Source: Sphingosinicellaceae bacterium
Lineage (GTDB): Bacteria; Pseudomonadota; Alphaproteobacteria; Sphingomonadales; Sphingomonadaceae
Direction of reading: 5' to 3'
Length of the DNA: 64,000 nucleotides
Assembly (NCBI GenBank): GCA_019285715.1
Contig: CP079108.1
Coordinates: 4,107,001 to 4,171,000 of the forward strand
Position numbers and translations under genes: made by a program. The notes beneath the pieces are model-generated. The model was not told where the DNA came from, searched no databases, and saw only the letters and a list, made by a program, of their open reading frames with translations. This document shows positions 14,692 through 23,413 of the stretch, piece by piece (within the stretch, counting starts at the first letter, position 1; each line of letters opens with the position of its first letter).

Positions 14692-15587
14692 CCTTCCCCG
14701 ACGTCATCGCGCTCGCGACCCCGGCGTTCATCGTGCTGGTGGCGGCCGAGATGATCGCGGTGCGGGTGTGGAAGCGTGGCGCCTACGACTGGCGCGACGC
14801 CGGCACGTCCCTGCTGCTCGGGCTCGGCAGCACCGTCGCCGGGCTGGTCGTCGGCGGCGTGGTCGCCGCGAGCTACGGCCTGACCTTCCGCTACCGCCTG
14901 TTCGACATTCCGATCGCGTGGTGGTCGGGCATCCTGTGCTTCGTCCTCGACGACCTCGCATATTACTGGTTTCACCGCACCGCGCACCACGTGCGCTGGT
15001 TCTGGGCGGGCCACGTCGTCCACCATTCGAGCCAGCACTATAACCTGACCACCGCGCTCCGGCAGACCTGGACCGGCTTCATCGCACTGAGCTTCGTCTT
15101 CCGCCTGCCGCTGTTCCTACTCGGCTTCCCGCCGGCGCTGGTGTTCTTCTGCATCGGGGTGAATCTCGTCTACCAGTTCTGGATTCACACCGAGGTCGTG
15201 CGCCGGCTGCCGTGGGGCCTGGAAACGGTGCTCAACACGCCGTCGCACCACCGCGTCCACCACGGTACCAACCCGCGCTACCTCGACCGCAATTTCGCCG
15301 GGGTGTTCATCGTCTGGGACCGCCTGTTCGGCAGCTTCGAGCCCGAGGATGATGCCGAGCCGGTGCGCTACGGCCTCGTCCACAACCTGCCCGGCTTCAA
15401 CCCGCTCTGGGCCGCCGTCCACGAGTGGCACGGCATTGCCCGCGACCTGTGGCGGGCGCGGAGCTGGTCGGAGCGCTGGCACCTCGTCGCCGGGCCACCG
15501 GGCTGGTCGGCGGACGGCAGCCGCGACACCGCTGAGGCGATCCGCGCGCGCTGGGCGAGGCGCGTCGACGGGTCGCCGACCCCCTAG
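14682..15587 (+). CDS. Sterol desaturase/fatty acid hydroxylase family protein
   Basis: A 301-residue integral membrane di-iron enzyme with the three histidine boxes of the family: HRTAHH (after YYWF), HVVHHSSQHYN and PSHHRVHHGTN. Hydrophobic stretches at about 10-25, 45-65, 80-95 and 135-165 place the boxes on the cytoplasmic side. The family hydroxylates or desaturates lipids, carotenoids or hopanoids; the substrate here cannot be told. A second member lies at 44984-45841. It is probably co-transcribed with the two genes upstream. Confidence 0.88.
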   Translation: MAVTFPDVIALATPAFIVLVAAEMIAVRVWKRGAYDWRDAGTSLLLGLGSTVAGLVVGGVVAASYGLTFRYRLFDIPIAWWSGILCFVLDDLAYYWFHRTAHHVRWFWAGHVVHHSSQHYNLTTALRQTWTGFIALSFVFRLPLFLLGFPPALVFFCIGVNLVYQFWIHTEVVRRLPWGLETVLNTPSHHRVHHGTNPRYLDRNFAGVFIVWDRLFGSFEPEDDAEPVRYGLVHNLPGFNPLWAAVHEWHGIARDLWRARSWSERWHLVAGPPGWSADGSRDTAEAIRARWARRVDGSPTP

Positions 15588-15603
15588 CCGACCTCGCGCA
15601 CGC

Positions 15604-16305
15604 CTAGGGCTTCCGAAACCGATACACGAACTGGTCGGTCTTCCCCCTGATCGACGGGTCGAAGACGATAGCCGTGTGCGGGTCCGCCGGATTGGCGAGC
15701 ACCTTGCTCTCCCCGTCGAAGACGAAGCCTGCCGAAACGACCTCGGCCTTGACCACCGCGGGGTCGATGCGGTGCAGCGTCTTGGTAGCGCTCAGCCCGC
15801 TGCCGGCGGCGGCGGCGTGGTCGACGATGACGAACACCCCGCCCTTCTTCAGCGCCGCGAACACTGCCATGTCGAAGCCGACGACGGCCTCGGGCGGCAG
15901 GCTGTTGTGGAGGTCGTGGTAGTTCTGCGCGGTCCAGAAGACGTCGAGCGTGCCGGAGAGCGACGGGTCGGTGACATGGCCGACGACGCTGACGTTGGGG
16001 TAGCCGGTCGTCGCCAGCGCGCGCACGGCTTTCGACTGGTCGGGATAGGCTGCTTCCGCTGCCTCGGGGATGATCGCGGTGACGTGGCCGGTGGGGCCGA
16101 CCGCGGCGGCGAAGATGCGGGTGAAATAACCGCCGCCGGGGATCATGTCGGCGACCTTCGAGCCGGGCTTGATGCCGGCGAAAGCTACCATGTCGGCGGG
16201 CTTGCGCGCGGCGTCACGGGCGATGTCCTCGGCGGGGCGTACCGGAGCCTGGGCAAGGGCGGGTGCGGCGAGCGCCAGCAGCACGGCTCCGAACAGCATC
16301 TTCAT
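15604..16305 (-). CDS. Exported class I SAM-methyltransferase-like protein
   Basis: A 233-residue protein with a clear signal peptide (MKMLFGAVLLALAAPALAQA) followed by a methyltransferase-type Rossmann fold: GSKVADMIPGGGYFTRIFAAAVGPTGHV resembles motif I, and later come LDVFWTAQNYHDLHN and KKGGVFVIVDHAA. An exported SAM-dependent fold is odd because SAM is not expected in the periplasm; such proteins recur in alphaproteobacteria without a known reaction. It is convergent with the preceding gene. Confidence 0.75.
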   Translation of the reverse strand: MKMLFGAVLLALAAPALAQAPVRPAEDIARDAARKPADMVAFAGIKPGSKVADMIPGGGYFTRIFAAAVGPTGHVTAIIPEAAEAAYPDQSKAVRALATTGYPNVSVVGHVTDPSLSGTLDVFWTAQNYHDLHNSLPPEAVVGFDMAVFAALKKGGVFVIVDHAAAAGSGLSATKTLHRIDPAVVKAEVVSAGFVFDGESKVLANPADPHTAIVFDPSIRGKTDQFVYRFRKP

Positions 16306-16377
16306 CGATCGTCTCCCCGGCAGTCGAGCGCTGCCTGCCGAAGATATGCCACGGCCCGAAATGACCGGCTAGAGCCC

Positions 16378-16412
16378 AAAAAAATGGCCCGGCGGTCGAG
16401 ACCGCCGGGCCA
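16378..16412 (-). terminator. Rho-independent terminator of glnK-amtB
   Basis: On the minus strand, a perfect 12-base stem (GGCCCGGCGGTC 16386-16397 with GACCGCCGGGCC 16400-16411) is followed by seven U residues (16378-16384). It lies 31 bases after the amtB stop. Confidence 0.9.
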
Positions 16413-16442
16413 GGTTGTTTCCTTGGGGAGGAACTCGGTAAC

Positions 16443-17867
16443 TCAGTAATTGTACGCCCGCTCGTCGTGCGAGCTGATGTCGAGGCCTTCGCGCTCGGCA
16501 TCCTCGCTGACGCGGAGACCAATTGTCTTGTCGATGATGAAGTAGAGCACCGCCGAACCGACACCCGACCACACCAGCGTCAGCAGCACTGCCTTCGCCT
16601 GGATGATGATCTGGGCACCCATGTCGTAGGTGCCGGCGACGGCGGGGAACACGGTGTAGTCGAAGAAGCCCTGGCCGCCGAGCGCCGGGTCGGCGACGAT
16701 CGCCGTACCGAGCGCGCCGACGATGCCGCCGATGCAGTGCACACCGAAGACGTCGAGGGTATCGTCGTACTTGAACTTGTTCTTGATGACCGTGACGAAC
16801 AGGTAGCAGATCGGCGACACCACCAGCCCGAGGACAATCGAGGTCATCGGGGCGGCGTAACCACTGGCCGGCGTGATCGCGACGAGGCCGGCGACGGCTC
16901 CCGACGCGGCACCCAGCATCGACGGCTTGCCGTGGCGGAACTGCTCCACCAGGGCCCAGCTGACGGCCGCTGCGGCGGTGGCGACGAAGGTGTTGATGAA
17001 GGCGACCGCGGTGACGCCGTTGGCTTCGAGGTTGGAGCCGGCGTTGAAGCCGAACCAGCCGACCCACAGCAGGCTGGCACCGATCATCGTCATCGTCAGC
17101 GAGTGCGGCGGATGCGATTCCTTGCCGTAGCCGACACGCTTGCCGATCATGATGCAACCGACGAGGCCAGCGATGCCGGCGTTGATGTGGACGACCGTGC
17201 CGCCGGCGAAGTCGAGCGCGCCCATGCCGAACAGGTAGCCGAAATCGGTCTTCGCATCGGGCAGGAAGTCCGGACCCGCGAAGTACCAGACCATGTGGGC
17301 GATCGGCAGGTAGACGACCGTCATCCACAGCACGACGAAGACGATCAGCGCCGAGAACTTGATCCGCTCCGCGAACGCCCCGACGATCAGAGCCGGGGTG
17401 ATGCAGGCGAAGGTCATCTGGAACACGACGTACGCGTATTCAGGGATGTAGACGTTGTTCGAGAAGGTCGCGGCGTAGGTGCTCGCCGAGACGCCCTGCA
17501 GGAAGAGCTTGGAGAAACCGCCGAAGAACGGCGTGACGCCGCCGGTGAAGGCCTCCGAATAACCCCAGCAGCACCACACCAGCGTCGCGACCGAAACCAC
17601 CATGAAGACCTGCATCAGCACGCTGAGCATGTTCTTGGTGCGCACCAGGCCGCCGTAGAACAGCGCCAGGGCGGGCACCGACATCATCAGCACGAGCGCC
17701 GACGATATCAGCATCCACGAGGTATCGCCCTTGTTGACCATGGTCGCCTGCTGGGCGAGCGTCGGGGCCTTGATCAGTGCCGCGTCGGCCCAGGCCGGTG
17801 CCGCGGCGAGGAGGGTGGCAAGCGTTGCCGCCACTCCGGCCCCGGCGATCTTCGAATCGAATTTCAT
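16443..17867 (-). CDS. amtB: Ammonium transporter
   Basis: A 474-residue Amt/MEP/Rh-family channel with an N-terminal signal peptide (cleavage near PAWADA) and about eleven membrane helices. The conserved pore histidines are seen in GTVVHINAGIAG and DVFGVHCIGGIVG, and the signature DFAGGTVVHINAG is present. It carries ammonium into the cell and is closed by the GlnK trimer. ATG 17867 begins the signal peptide; the frame is open further upstream through glnK, so that part is not used. It lies 14 bases after glnK, with a strong terminator downstream. Confidence 0.96.
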   Translation of the reverse strand: MKFDSKIAGAGVAATLATLLAAAPAWADAALIKAPTLAQQATMVNKGDTSWMLISSALVLMMSVPALALFYGGLVRTKNMLSVLMQVFMVVSVATLVWCCWGYSEAFTGGVTPFFGGFSKLFLQGVSASTYAATFSNNVYIPEYAYVVFQMTFACITPALIVGAFAERIKFSALIVFVVLWMTVVYLPIAHMVWYFAGPDFLPDAKTDFGYLFGMGALDFAGGTVVHINAGIAGLVGCIMIGKRVGYGKESHPPHSLTMTMIGASLLWVGWFGFNAGSNLEANGVTAVAFINTFVATAAAAVSWALVEQFRHGKPSMLGAASGAVAGLVAITPASGYAAPMTSIVLGLVVSPICYLFVTVIKNKFKYDDTLDVFGVHCIGGIVGALGTAIVADPALGGQGFFDYTVFPAVAGTYDMGAQIIIQAKAVLLTLVWSGVGSAVLYFIIDKTIGLRVSEDAEREGLDISSHDERAYNY

Positions 17868-17881
17868 CTGCTCAGCCCCCC

Positions 17882-18220
<339 letters not shown>

Positions 18221-18252
18221 TTAGCTCCCCCGGTGCCTTGCCGGGATCACTA

Positions 18253-18268
18253 TGCACGGACCGTGCCA
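18253..18268 (-). promoter_or_regulatory. Sigma-54 (-24/-12) promoter of glnK-amtB
   Basis: The minus strand reads TGGCACGGTCCGTGCA, which matches the RpoN consensus TGGCACG-N4-TTGCA at all but one defined base, with exact GG-to-GC spacing. It predicts transcription from about 18243, some 20 bases before the glnK start codon. Nitrogen control by NtrC is the expected logic. Confidence 0.85.
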
Positions 18269-18280
18269 GTTCGGTTGCCC

Positions 18281-18300
18281 TGTTGCGCTGCAGCACAACA
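18281..18300. promoter_or_regulatory. Palindromic operator upstream of the sigma-54 promoter
   Basis: TGTTGCGCTGCAGCACAACA is a 20-base palindrome with a single mismatched pair, 12 bases upstream of the -24 element. It may bind NtrC, whose sites are GCAC/GTGC-type palindromes, although the distance is short for a typical enhancer; another regulator is possible. Confidence 0.5.
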
Positions 18301-18349
18301 CTCATGACAATGCCGTTAATTTCGGCACCTGCCGGGGCATGCCCGTAAT

Positions 18350-19150
18350 TTAGGCGATACCCAGCGCCTCGATCTCGGGCCATGCCGCCTCGACGGTCGC
18401 CGCACCGATCTCGATCAGCTCGTCCGCCTTCGTGAAGTTGCGGACATCGATATGGCCGATGGCGGGGGCGAGCTCGAGGTCGGGCGGGTCGAGCAGCAGG
18501 CTCTGGCGCGCCAGGTGGGTGATCATCAGGCTGAGGCCCGCGCGGCCGACGCGGAGCGGGGTCATCAGGCGCTTGGCGGGCGGCAGGCCGACGGCGGAGC
18601 GGCGGAGATAGTCGCCGTGGAGGTTGATCGCGAGCACCGGTGATTTGCTCAACGCGCGGACGGCACGAACCGGGACCGGCGTGATGACACCGCCGTCGAT
18701 GAGCACGCGTCCGCCGGTGCGGACGGGCGGGAACACGCCGGGGATGGCGATCGAGGCGCGGACGGCCTCGACGATCCGCCCGCGGGTGATCGACACCTCC
18801 TCGCCGGTGACGAGGTCGGCGGCGACAACGGCGCAGGGGATGAAGAGGTTCTCGAGATGATCGTGACCGAAATGCTGGCGCAGGCGGTTGGCGACGGTGC
18901 GCCCGCCGAGCATCGAGCCGCGGCGCGGATCGATGTCGAGGAAGCGCACGATCTGGCGCAGCTTGACCGAGCGCGCCATGTCCTCGAGCACGTTGAGGCG
19001 GTCGGCGGCGAAGCACACCGCCGCGAGCGCGCCGATCGAGGTGCCGCTGACCGCGTCGACGGTGACGCCGTGCGCCTTCAAGGCGTGGAGGACGCCGATA
19101 TGGGCCCAGCCGAGCCCGGCACCGCCGCCGAGCGCGAGCGCGAGCTTCAT
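18350..19150 (-). CDS. Patatin-like phospholipase family protein
   Basis: A 266-residue protein with the patatin serine-aspartate dyad: oxyanion loop GGGAGLGWAH (about 8-17), nucleophile elbow GTSIG (Ser38) and the second-site IDGGVITPVP (Asp152). No signal peptide, so it probably acts on membrane lipids from the cytoplasm, like RssA/YchK-type proteins. Its ATG overlaps the stop of the DUF2007 gene by 4 bases, forming a three-gene unit with DUF2784. Substrate unknown. Confidence 0.88.
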   Translation of the reverse strand: MKLALALGGGAGLGWAHIGVLHALKAHGVTVDAVSGTSIGALAAVCFAADRLNVLEDMARSVKLRQIVRFLDIDPRRGSMLGGRTVANRLRQHFGHDHLENLFIPCAVVAADLVTGEEVSITRGRIVEAVRASIAIPGVFPPVRTGGRVLIDGGVITPVPVRAVRALSKSPVLAINLHGDYLRRSAVGLPPAKRLMTPLRVGRAGLSLMITHLARQSLLLDPPDLELAPAIGHIDVRNFTKADELIEIGAATVEAAWPEIEALGIA

Positions 19151-19353
19151 ACCGAAGCGAGTCCGAGCAGCGCCCGCGCCGCGACCGCATCCTCGTCGAG
19201 CACCATCAGGCGCACGCCCGACAGCCCCGAGCCGATCAGCGAGGCGATACCGGCGTCGAACAGCACCGCCTCGATGCCGGCGGCCGACAGGCTGGTCCGC
19301 ATGACCTGCGCCTCGACGGGGTCGTAGACGGTCTTGAGGTTGACGAGGCTCAT
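19147..19353 (-). CDS. DUF2007 domain protein
   Basis: A 68-residue protein with the DUF2007 (putative signal-transducing) pattern: LVNLKTVYDPVEAQVMRTSL, then GIEAVLFDAGIASL and VRLMVLDEDAVAARALL. The fold is ferredoxin-like and resembles P-II-type modules; the function is not known. It overlaps both neighbours by 4 bases. Confidence 0.8.
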   Translation of the reverse strand: MSLVNLKTVYDPVEAQVMRTSLSAAGIEAVLFDAGIASLIGSGLSGVRLMVLDEDAVAARALLGLASV

Positions 19354-19715
19354 GCCGGACGCCCGTTAGTCGACCTTCGGCGCCTCAGGAAGCGCCAATA
19401 GAACAGCAGATTGAGTGCGAGCAGGATCGTGCCCAGAACGATCTGGGTGCCGCGGGTCAGCCCCTCGGGGTAAATCACCGACGTCAGATAATGGTCGATG
19501 AAGCCGCCGTCGTAGCCGGGACCGCCCGCCGCCTCGCGCAGCCGGTTCTCGAGCGGGGTGAGCGGGCAGATGGTGCCGGAGAACTCGATCCACGCGCCCC
19601 ACGCCAGTGCCGGGACGTGCAGCCAGACCAGCGCAGGCCAGCGCACCAGCAGCGCCGCCCCGGCGATCACGAACAGGACGAACGCCGCGTGGAACGCAAC
19701 GACGGCGTCGGCCAT
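19350..19715 (-). CDS. DUF2784 membrane protein
   Basis: A 121-residue integral membrane protein with hydrophobic segments near 6-24, 28-45 and 92-108, and the family features HAAFVLFVIAG, WGAWIEFSGTICPLTPLEN and GGFIDHYLTSVIYPEG. Function unknown. It is the first gene of the unit with DUF2007 and the patatin-like gene. Confidence 0.85.
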   Translation of the reverse strand: MADAVVAFHAAFVLFVIAGAALLVRWPALVWLHVPALAWGAWIEFSGTICPLTPLENRLREAAGGPGYDGGFIDHYLTSVIYPEGLTRGTQIVLGTILLALNLLFYWRFLRRRRSTNGRPA

Positions 19716-19753
19716 CCTAGTCGGCCATGATCAGGTGCCGCTGGCCCGCAAAC

Positions 19754-21187
19754 TCACGCCGCGGTGCCGCCGACCGTCAGCCCTTCGATCAGCAGGGTCG
19801 GCTGGCCAACGCCGGCGGGCACCGACTGCCCGCCCTTGCCGCACATGCCAACACCCTCGTCGAGCGCCAGGTCGTTGCCGATCGCCTTGACCCGGGTCAG
19901 CACGTCGGGGCCGTTGCCGATCAGCGTCGCGCCCTTGATCGGTGCGCCGATGCGGCCGTTCTCGATGCGGTAGGCCTCGGTGCAGGTGAAAACGAACTTG
20001 CCGCTGGTGATGTCGACCTGCCCGCCGCCGAAGCTTTTGGCATAGATCCCCGACTTGGCGCGACTGAGGATCTCGCCCGGGTCCTCGGTGCCGCCGAGCA
20101 TGAAGGTGTTGGTCATGCGCGGCATGGGCGCATGGGTGAAGTCCTCGCGGCGGCCGTTGCCGGTCGACTTGACGCCCATCAGGCGGGCGTTGAGGCGGTC
20201 CTGCATATAGCCCTTGAGGATGCCGTCCTCGATCAGCACGGTGCGCTCGGTCGACGTGCCCTCGTCGTCGACGGTCAGCGAACCGCGGCGTGCGTCGATC
20301 GCGCCGTCGTCGACGACCGTGACGCCCGGCGCGGCAACGCGCTGGCCGAGCATGCCGGCGAACGCGGACGTGCCCTTGCGGTTGAAGTCGCCCTCGAGGC
20401 CGTGGCCGATCGCCTCGTGAAGCAGGATGCCGGGCCAGCCAGGCCCGAGCACGACGGTCATCTCGCCGGCAGGAGCTGCCACCGCGTCGAGGTTCACCAG
20501 TGCCTGATGCAGCGCCATGTCGATCGCGACGTTCCAGGTCTCGGGCTTGAGCAGGTCGTCGTAGAGGTAGCGCCCGCCGAGGCCGTGGAAACCGGTCTCG
20601 CGGCGGTCGCCGTTCTGCGCGACGATGGAAACGTTGAGGCGGACCAGCGGCCGGACGTCGCGGACGCGGGCCCCGTCGGCGCGGACGATCTCGACCACCG
20701 ACCACGAGCCGAGCAGGCTGACCGAGACCTGCGCGACGCGCGGGTCGCGAGCGCGGGCAGCGGCGTCGATCGTCGACAGCAGCGCGATCTTGTCGGCGAA
20801 GGGGATCGCGCTCAGCGGGTCGGCGTCGGTGTAAAGCTGGCGGTTGGTGCGCGGTGGGGCGTTGAGCGCCGCATTGCCGCCGTGGCCCGAGCGGACGACC
20901 GAGATCGTCTCCCCGGCGCGGCGGATGGCAGCCTCGCTGAGTTCGTTGGCATGGGCGAAGGCGGTGGTCTCGCCCGCCACGCCGCGAAGCCCGAAGCCCT
21001 GCGAGGTGTCGAAGGTCGCCGCCTTCAGGCGCCCGTCGTCGAACGAGAAGCTCTCGGACGCCGCGTACTGCAGGAACAACTCGCCGTCGTCGCAACCCTT
21101 GAGGGCGTCCGCGACCAGCCGCTCGGTGCGGCCGGGGTCGAGGCCAGTGTCGCGGTAGAAGATGCCGGCGGGGTCGATCATGCTCAT
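19754..21187 (-). CDS. tldD: Metalloprotease TldD
   Basis: A 477-residue TldD-family protein with the zinc-binding HExxxH (His257-Glu258...His262 in LLHEAIGHGLEGDF) and the C-terminal GGGQVDITSGKFVFTCTEAY and IEGLTVGG blocks. With TldE/PmbA it forms the protease that processes small peptides such as microcin precursors and degrades unfolded peptides; the partner is not in this window. ATG 21187 is chosen; a second ATG lies two codons on. Confidence 0.93.
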   Translation of the reverse strand: MSMIDPAGIFYRDTGLDPGRTERLVADALKGCDDGELFLQYAASESFSFDDGRLKAATFDTSQGFGLRGVAGETTAFAHANELSEAAIRRAGETISVVRSGHGGNAALNAPPRTNRQLYTDADPLSAIPFADKIALLSTIDAAARARDPRVAQVSVSLLGSWSVVEIVRADGARVRDVRPLVRLNVSIVAQNGDRRETGFHGLGGRYLYDDLLKPETWNVAIDMALHQALVNLDAVAAPAGEMTVVLGPGWPGILLHEAIGHGLEGDFNRKGTSAFAGMLGQRVAAPGVTVVDDGAIDARRGSLTVDDEGTSTERTVLIEDGILKGYMQDRLNARLMGVKSTGNGRREDFTHAPMPRMTNTFMLGGTEDPGEILSRAKSGIYAKSFGGGQVDITSGKFVFTCTEAYRIENGRIGAPIKGATLIGNGPDVLTRVKAIGNDLALDEGVGMCGKGGQSVPAGVGQPTLLIEGLTVGGTAA

Positions 21188-21268
21188 GGCACGGATATAG
21201 GGTTCGCTACCGGACCCGGACAGGGGCAATTTGTCCCGTCCGATCTGGCCGGGCCCGAATCCAGCGCC

Positions 21269-22207
21269 CTAGAAGTCGCAGGTCAGCAGCCAGCGCTTGC
21301 CGGGCCGGTCGAGCTCGATCCGGCTGCAGTGGTCGAGGACGTCGCGGCCGATCAGGATCCACGGCGTGCCCTTGCGCTTCTTGGTGGCGGTGACGGTAAT
21401 CGCATCGGCGTCGTCGTCGGCGGTGCTGGTGCCGGCCTTGGCGGCGGCGTCGAGGGCCTTGGCTTTCGCCTCTGTCACCCGCGCCGCGGGGCGGAGCAGC
21501 GGCAGGCCAAGCAGGCGCGCGTTCGGCATCGGCGTCAGCCGCTCGAACGGCAGATGGACGTTCGGAAACGGCGTCCACAGCCCGACCACGCCCGACCGCT
21601 TGAGCACCCCGGCGCGGACCATTGCATCCGCCGCGCCCGCACTCATCACGGTCTCCGGCGTCACGAGGTCGAGGCCGATGGTGACTTCGGTCCCGGCGAT
21701 CGTCGCGCGCACCGCGGAGTCGTTGCGGCCCTTGCGCGCGAGTTCATGCACCGTGCCGCCACCGGTGCGCTGGAGCGCGACGCGGTCACCTTCGAACGAC
21801 AGCAGCGAGACGACCCCGTCGGCATCCGCGGCGATCGGCTTGTCCAGCCACGCCGTCGGGACGGTGTGGCTCGGCTGGCCGCCGAGGCCGACGCTGTACA
21901 GGTTGAAGCGCGCCACCACCGAGCCGCCGGGGATCAGCGCATTCTTGACGGTCGCCTTGCCGAAGAACGGCACCGCCTTGAGTTTCGCCGCAGTTGCGGG
22001 ACCGAGGTTGAGCAGCAGGGCACTGTCGAAGGCGAGCGCGATGCGGACCGGCAGCGTCGCGTCCTTGATCCTGGCGGGGACGATCGGCTGGGCCTCGCGC
22101 GGCCAGTCGATGACGATCGGTGGCGGTGGCGGCGCGGCGGCGGTCAGCAGCAGCCCCGCGACAGCGAGGCGGACTACTTGCAATGAGCGTCGCCGCTCGG
22201 CCTTCAA
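21269..22207 (-). CDS. Exported protein resembling retropepsin-like aspartic proteases
   Basis: A 312-residue protein with an N-terminal hydrophobic signal (RLAVAGLLLTAAAP). VRIALAFDSALLLNLGPATAAKL looks like the first active-site strand and loop of a retropepsin-type fold, but with Asp-Ser-Ala in place of Asp-Thr/Ser-Gly. The C-terminal WILIGRDVLDHCSRIELDRP resembles the conserved end of that fold. Catalysis is doubtful. No ATG or GTG gives the full signal peptide. The TTG at 22207 overlaps the stop of the upstream zinc-finger gene as TTGA, so I take it as the start. Confidence 0.5.
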   Translation of the reverse strand: MKAERRRSLQVVRLAVAGLLLTAAAPPPPPIVIDWPREAQPIVPARIKDATLPVRIALAFDSALLLNLGPATAAKLKAVPFFGKATVKNALIPGGSVVARFNLYSVGLGGQPSHTVPTAWLDKPIAADADGVVSLLSFEGDRVALQRTGGGTVHELARKGRNDSAVRATIAGTEVTIGLDLVTPETVMSAGAADAMVRAGVLKRSGVVGLWTPFPNVHLPFERLTPMPNARLLGLPLLRPAARVTEAKAKALDAAAKAGTSTADDDADAITVTATKKRKGTPWILIGRDVLDHCSRIELDRPGKRWLLTCDF

Positions 22208-22395
22208 TGCCCGTCGCCGGCCGCCGCACCCTCGGCGAGCACGAAGCGCCGGTCGCAATAGCCGCAGTCGACGAAGCCATCGCTGCCCATCTGCAACCAG
22301 ACCCGCGGGTGACCGGCGACGCCGTCCTCCTCGCCGTCGCAGGCGACACGGCTGCTGGTGACCTGAAAGACCTGGGGCGGGGGGATCGATTCCAT
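22204..22395 (-). CDS. Zinc-finger (CHCC-type) small protein
   Basis: A 63-residue protein with the pattern VACDG...GHPRVWL...VDCGYCDRRFVL, matching the zf-CHCC family found in mitochondrial complex I subunit NDUFS6 and in bacterial stand-alone homologues. One zinc ion would be held by three Cys and one His. It sits upstream of, and overlaps, the aspartic-protease-like gene. Confidence 0.85.
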   Translation of the reverse strand: MESIPPPQVFQVTSSRVACDGEEDGVAGHPRVWLQMGSDGFVDCGYCDRRFVLAEGAAAGDGH

Positions 22396-22475
22396 CGGCC
22401 GCTGTTAGCGCAGCCGGCCCCCCGGCGGAAGCACCGCGCTTGTCGCCCCGCCGGGACGAGCTTAGACCGCGCGAC

Positions 22476-23411
22476 ATGACTCCAGTCACCACGTCCACGA
22501 CCTCCGCGATCGCCATCCGCGGCCTCGCCAAGACCTATGCCAACGGCAAGCAGGCGCTCGGCGGCATCGACCTCGACATCCCGCGCGGCTCGATCTTCGG
22601 GCTGCTCGGCCCCAACGGCGCGGGCAAGTCGACGCTGATCAACATCCTGGCCGGGCTGGTCCGCAAGACCGCCGGGACCGCGAGCATCTGGGGCTTCGAC
22701 ATCGACGAGCACCCGCGCAATGCCAAGGCCTCGATCGGCATCGTCCCGCAGGAGATATTGTTCGACGCGTTCTTCACACCGTTCGAGACGATGGAGCTTC
22801 AGGCCGGGCTGTACGGGGTGCCGCCGAAAAAGCGCCGGACGATGGAGATTCTCCGCGCCGTGCACCTCGAGGACAAGGCGCACACTTATTCGCGGACCCT
22901 GTCGGGCGGCATGAAGCGCCGGCTGCTGGTGGCGAAGGCGCTGGTCCACAACCCGCCGGTGCTGGTCCTCGACGAGCCGACCGCGGGCGTCGACATCGAG
23001 CTGCGCCAGCAGCTTTGGGATTATGTCCGAGAACTCCACGCCGGCGGCACGACGGTGGTGCTGACGACGCACTATCTCGAGGAGGCCGAGGCGCTGTGCG
23101 ACCGCATCGCGATAATCGACCAGGGCATGGTGGTGGCCAACGACGAAACCCGGACCTTGCTGGCGACGGCGCAGGACAAGTTGCTGATCGTCACCTTCGA
23201 CGCCGATGTCGGGATCATTCCCGAGGGCCTCGGCGAACGCGCCGAACTGCGCGGACCCCGCAGCCTCGCGATCACCTACGACAAGAGCACGACGCAAGCC
23301 GGGCAATTGCTCCAGCGGCTGGGGGAGGCCGGGCTGTCGGTGGTCGACGTCTCGACGCAGGAAGCCGACCTCGAGGACGTGTTCCTCAAGCTGACCAAGC
23401 GCGCGGCCTAG
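22476..23411 (+). CDS. ABC transporter ATP-binding protein (ABC-2 type)
   Basis: A 311-residue ABC ATPase: Walker A GPNGAGKST, signature LSGGMKRR, Walker B VLVLDEPT, D-loop and switch His in LTTHYLEEAE. The C-terminal extension of about 70 residues is typical of ABC-2 (DrrA/YadG-like) exporters. No permease gene is adjacent; the next gene is nadB, 2 bases on. ATG 22476 fits the domain start. Confidence 0.88.
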   Translation: MTPVTTSTTSAIAIRGLAKTYANGKQALGGIDLDIPRGSIFGLLGPNGAGKSTLINILAGLVRKTAGTASIWGFDIDEHPRNAKASIGIVPQEILFDAFFTPFETMELQAGLYGVPPKKRRTMEILRAVHLEDKAHTYSRTLSGGMKRRLLVAKALVHNPPVLVLDEPTAGVDIELRQQLWDYVRELHAGGTTVVLTTHYLEEAEALCDRIAIIDQGMVVANDETRTLLATAQDKLLIVTFDADVGIIPEGLGERAELRGPRSLAITYDKSTTQAGQLLQRLGEAGLSVVDVSTQEADLEDVFLKLTKRAA

Positions 23412-23413
23412 CC

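Noticed and set aside
22476-23411. ABC ATPase and nadB as a functional pair
   Set aside because: They are only 2 bases apart but no known link exists; the ATPase belongs to the ABC-2 export type, so this is likely just an operon of convenience.
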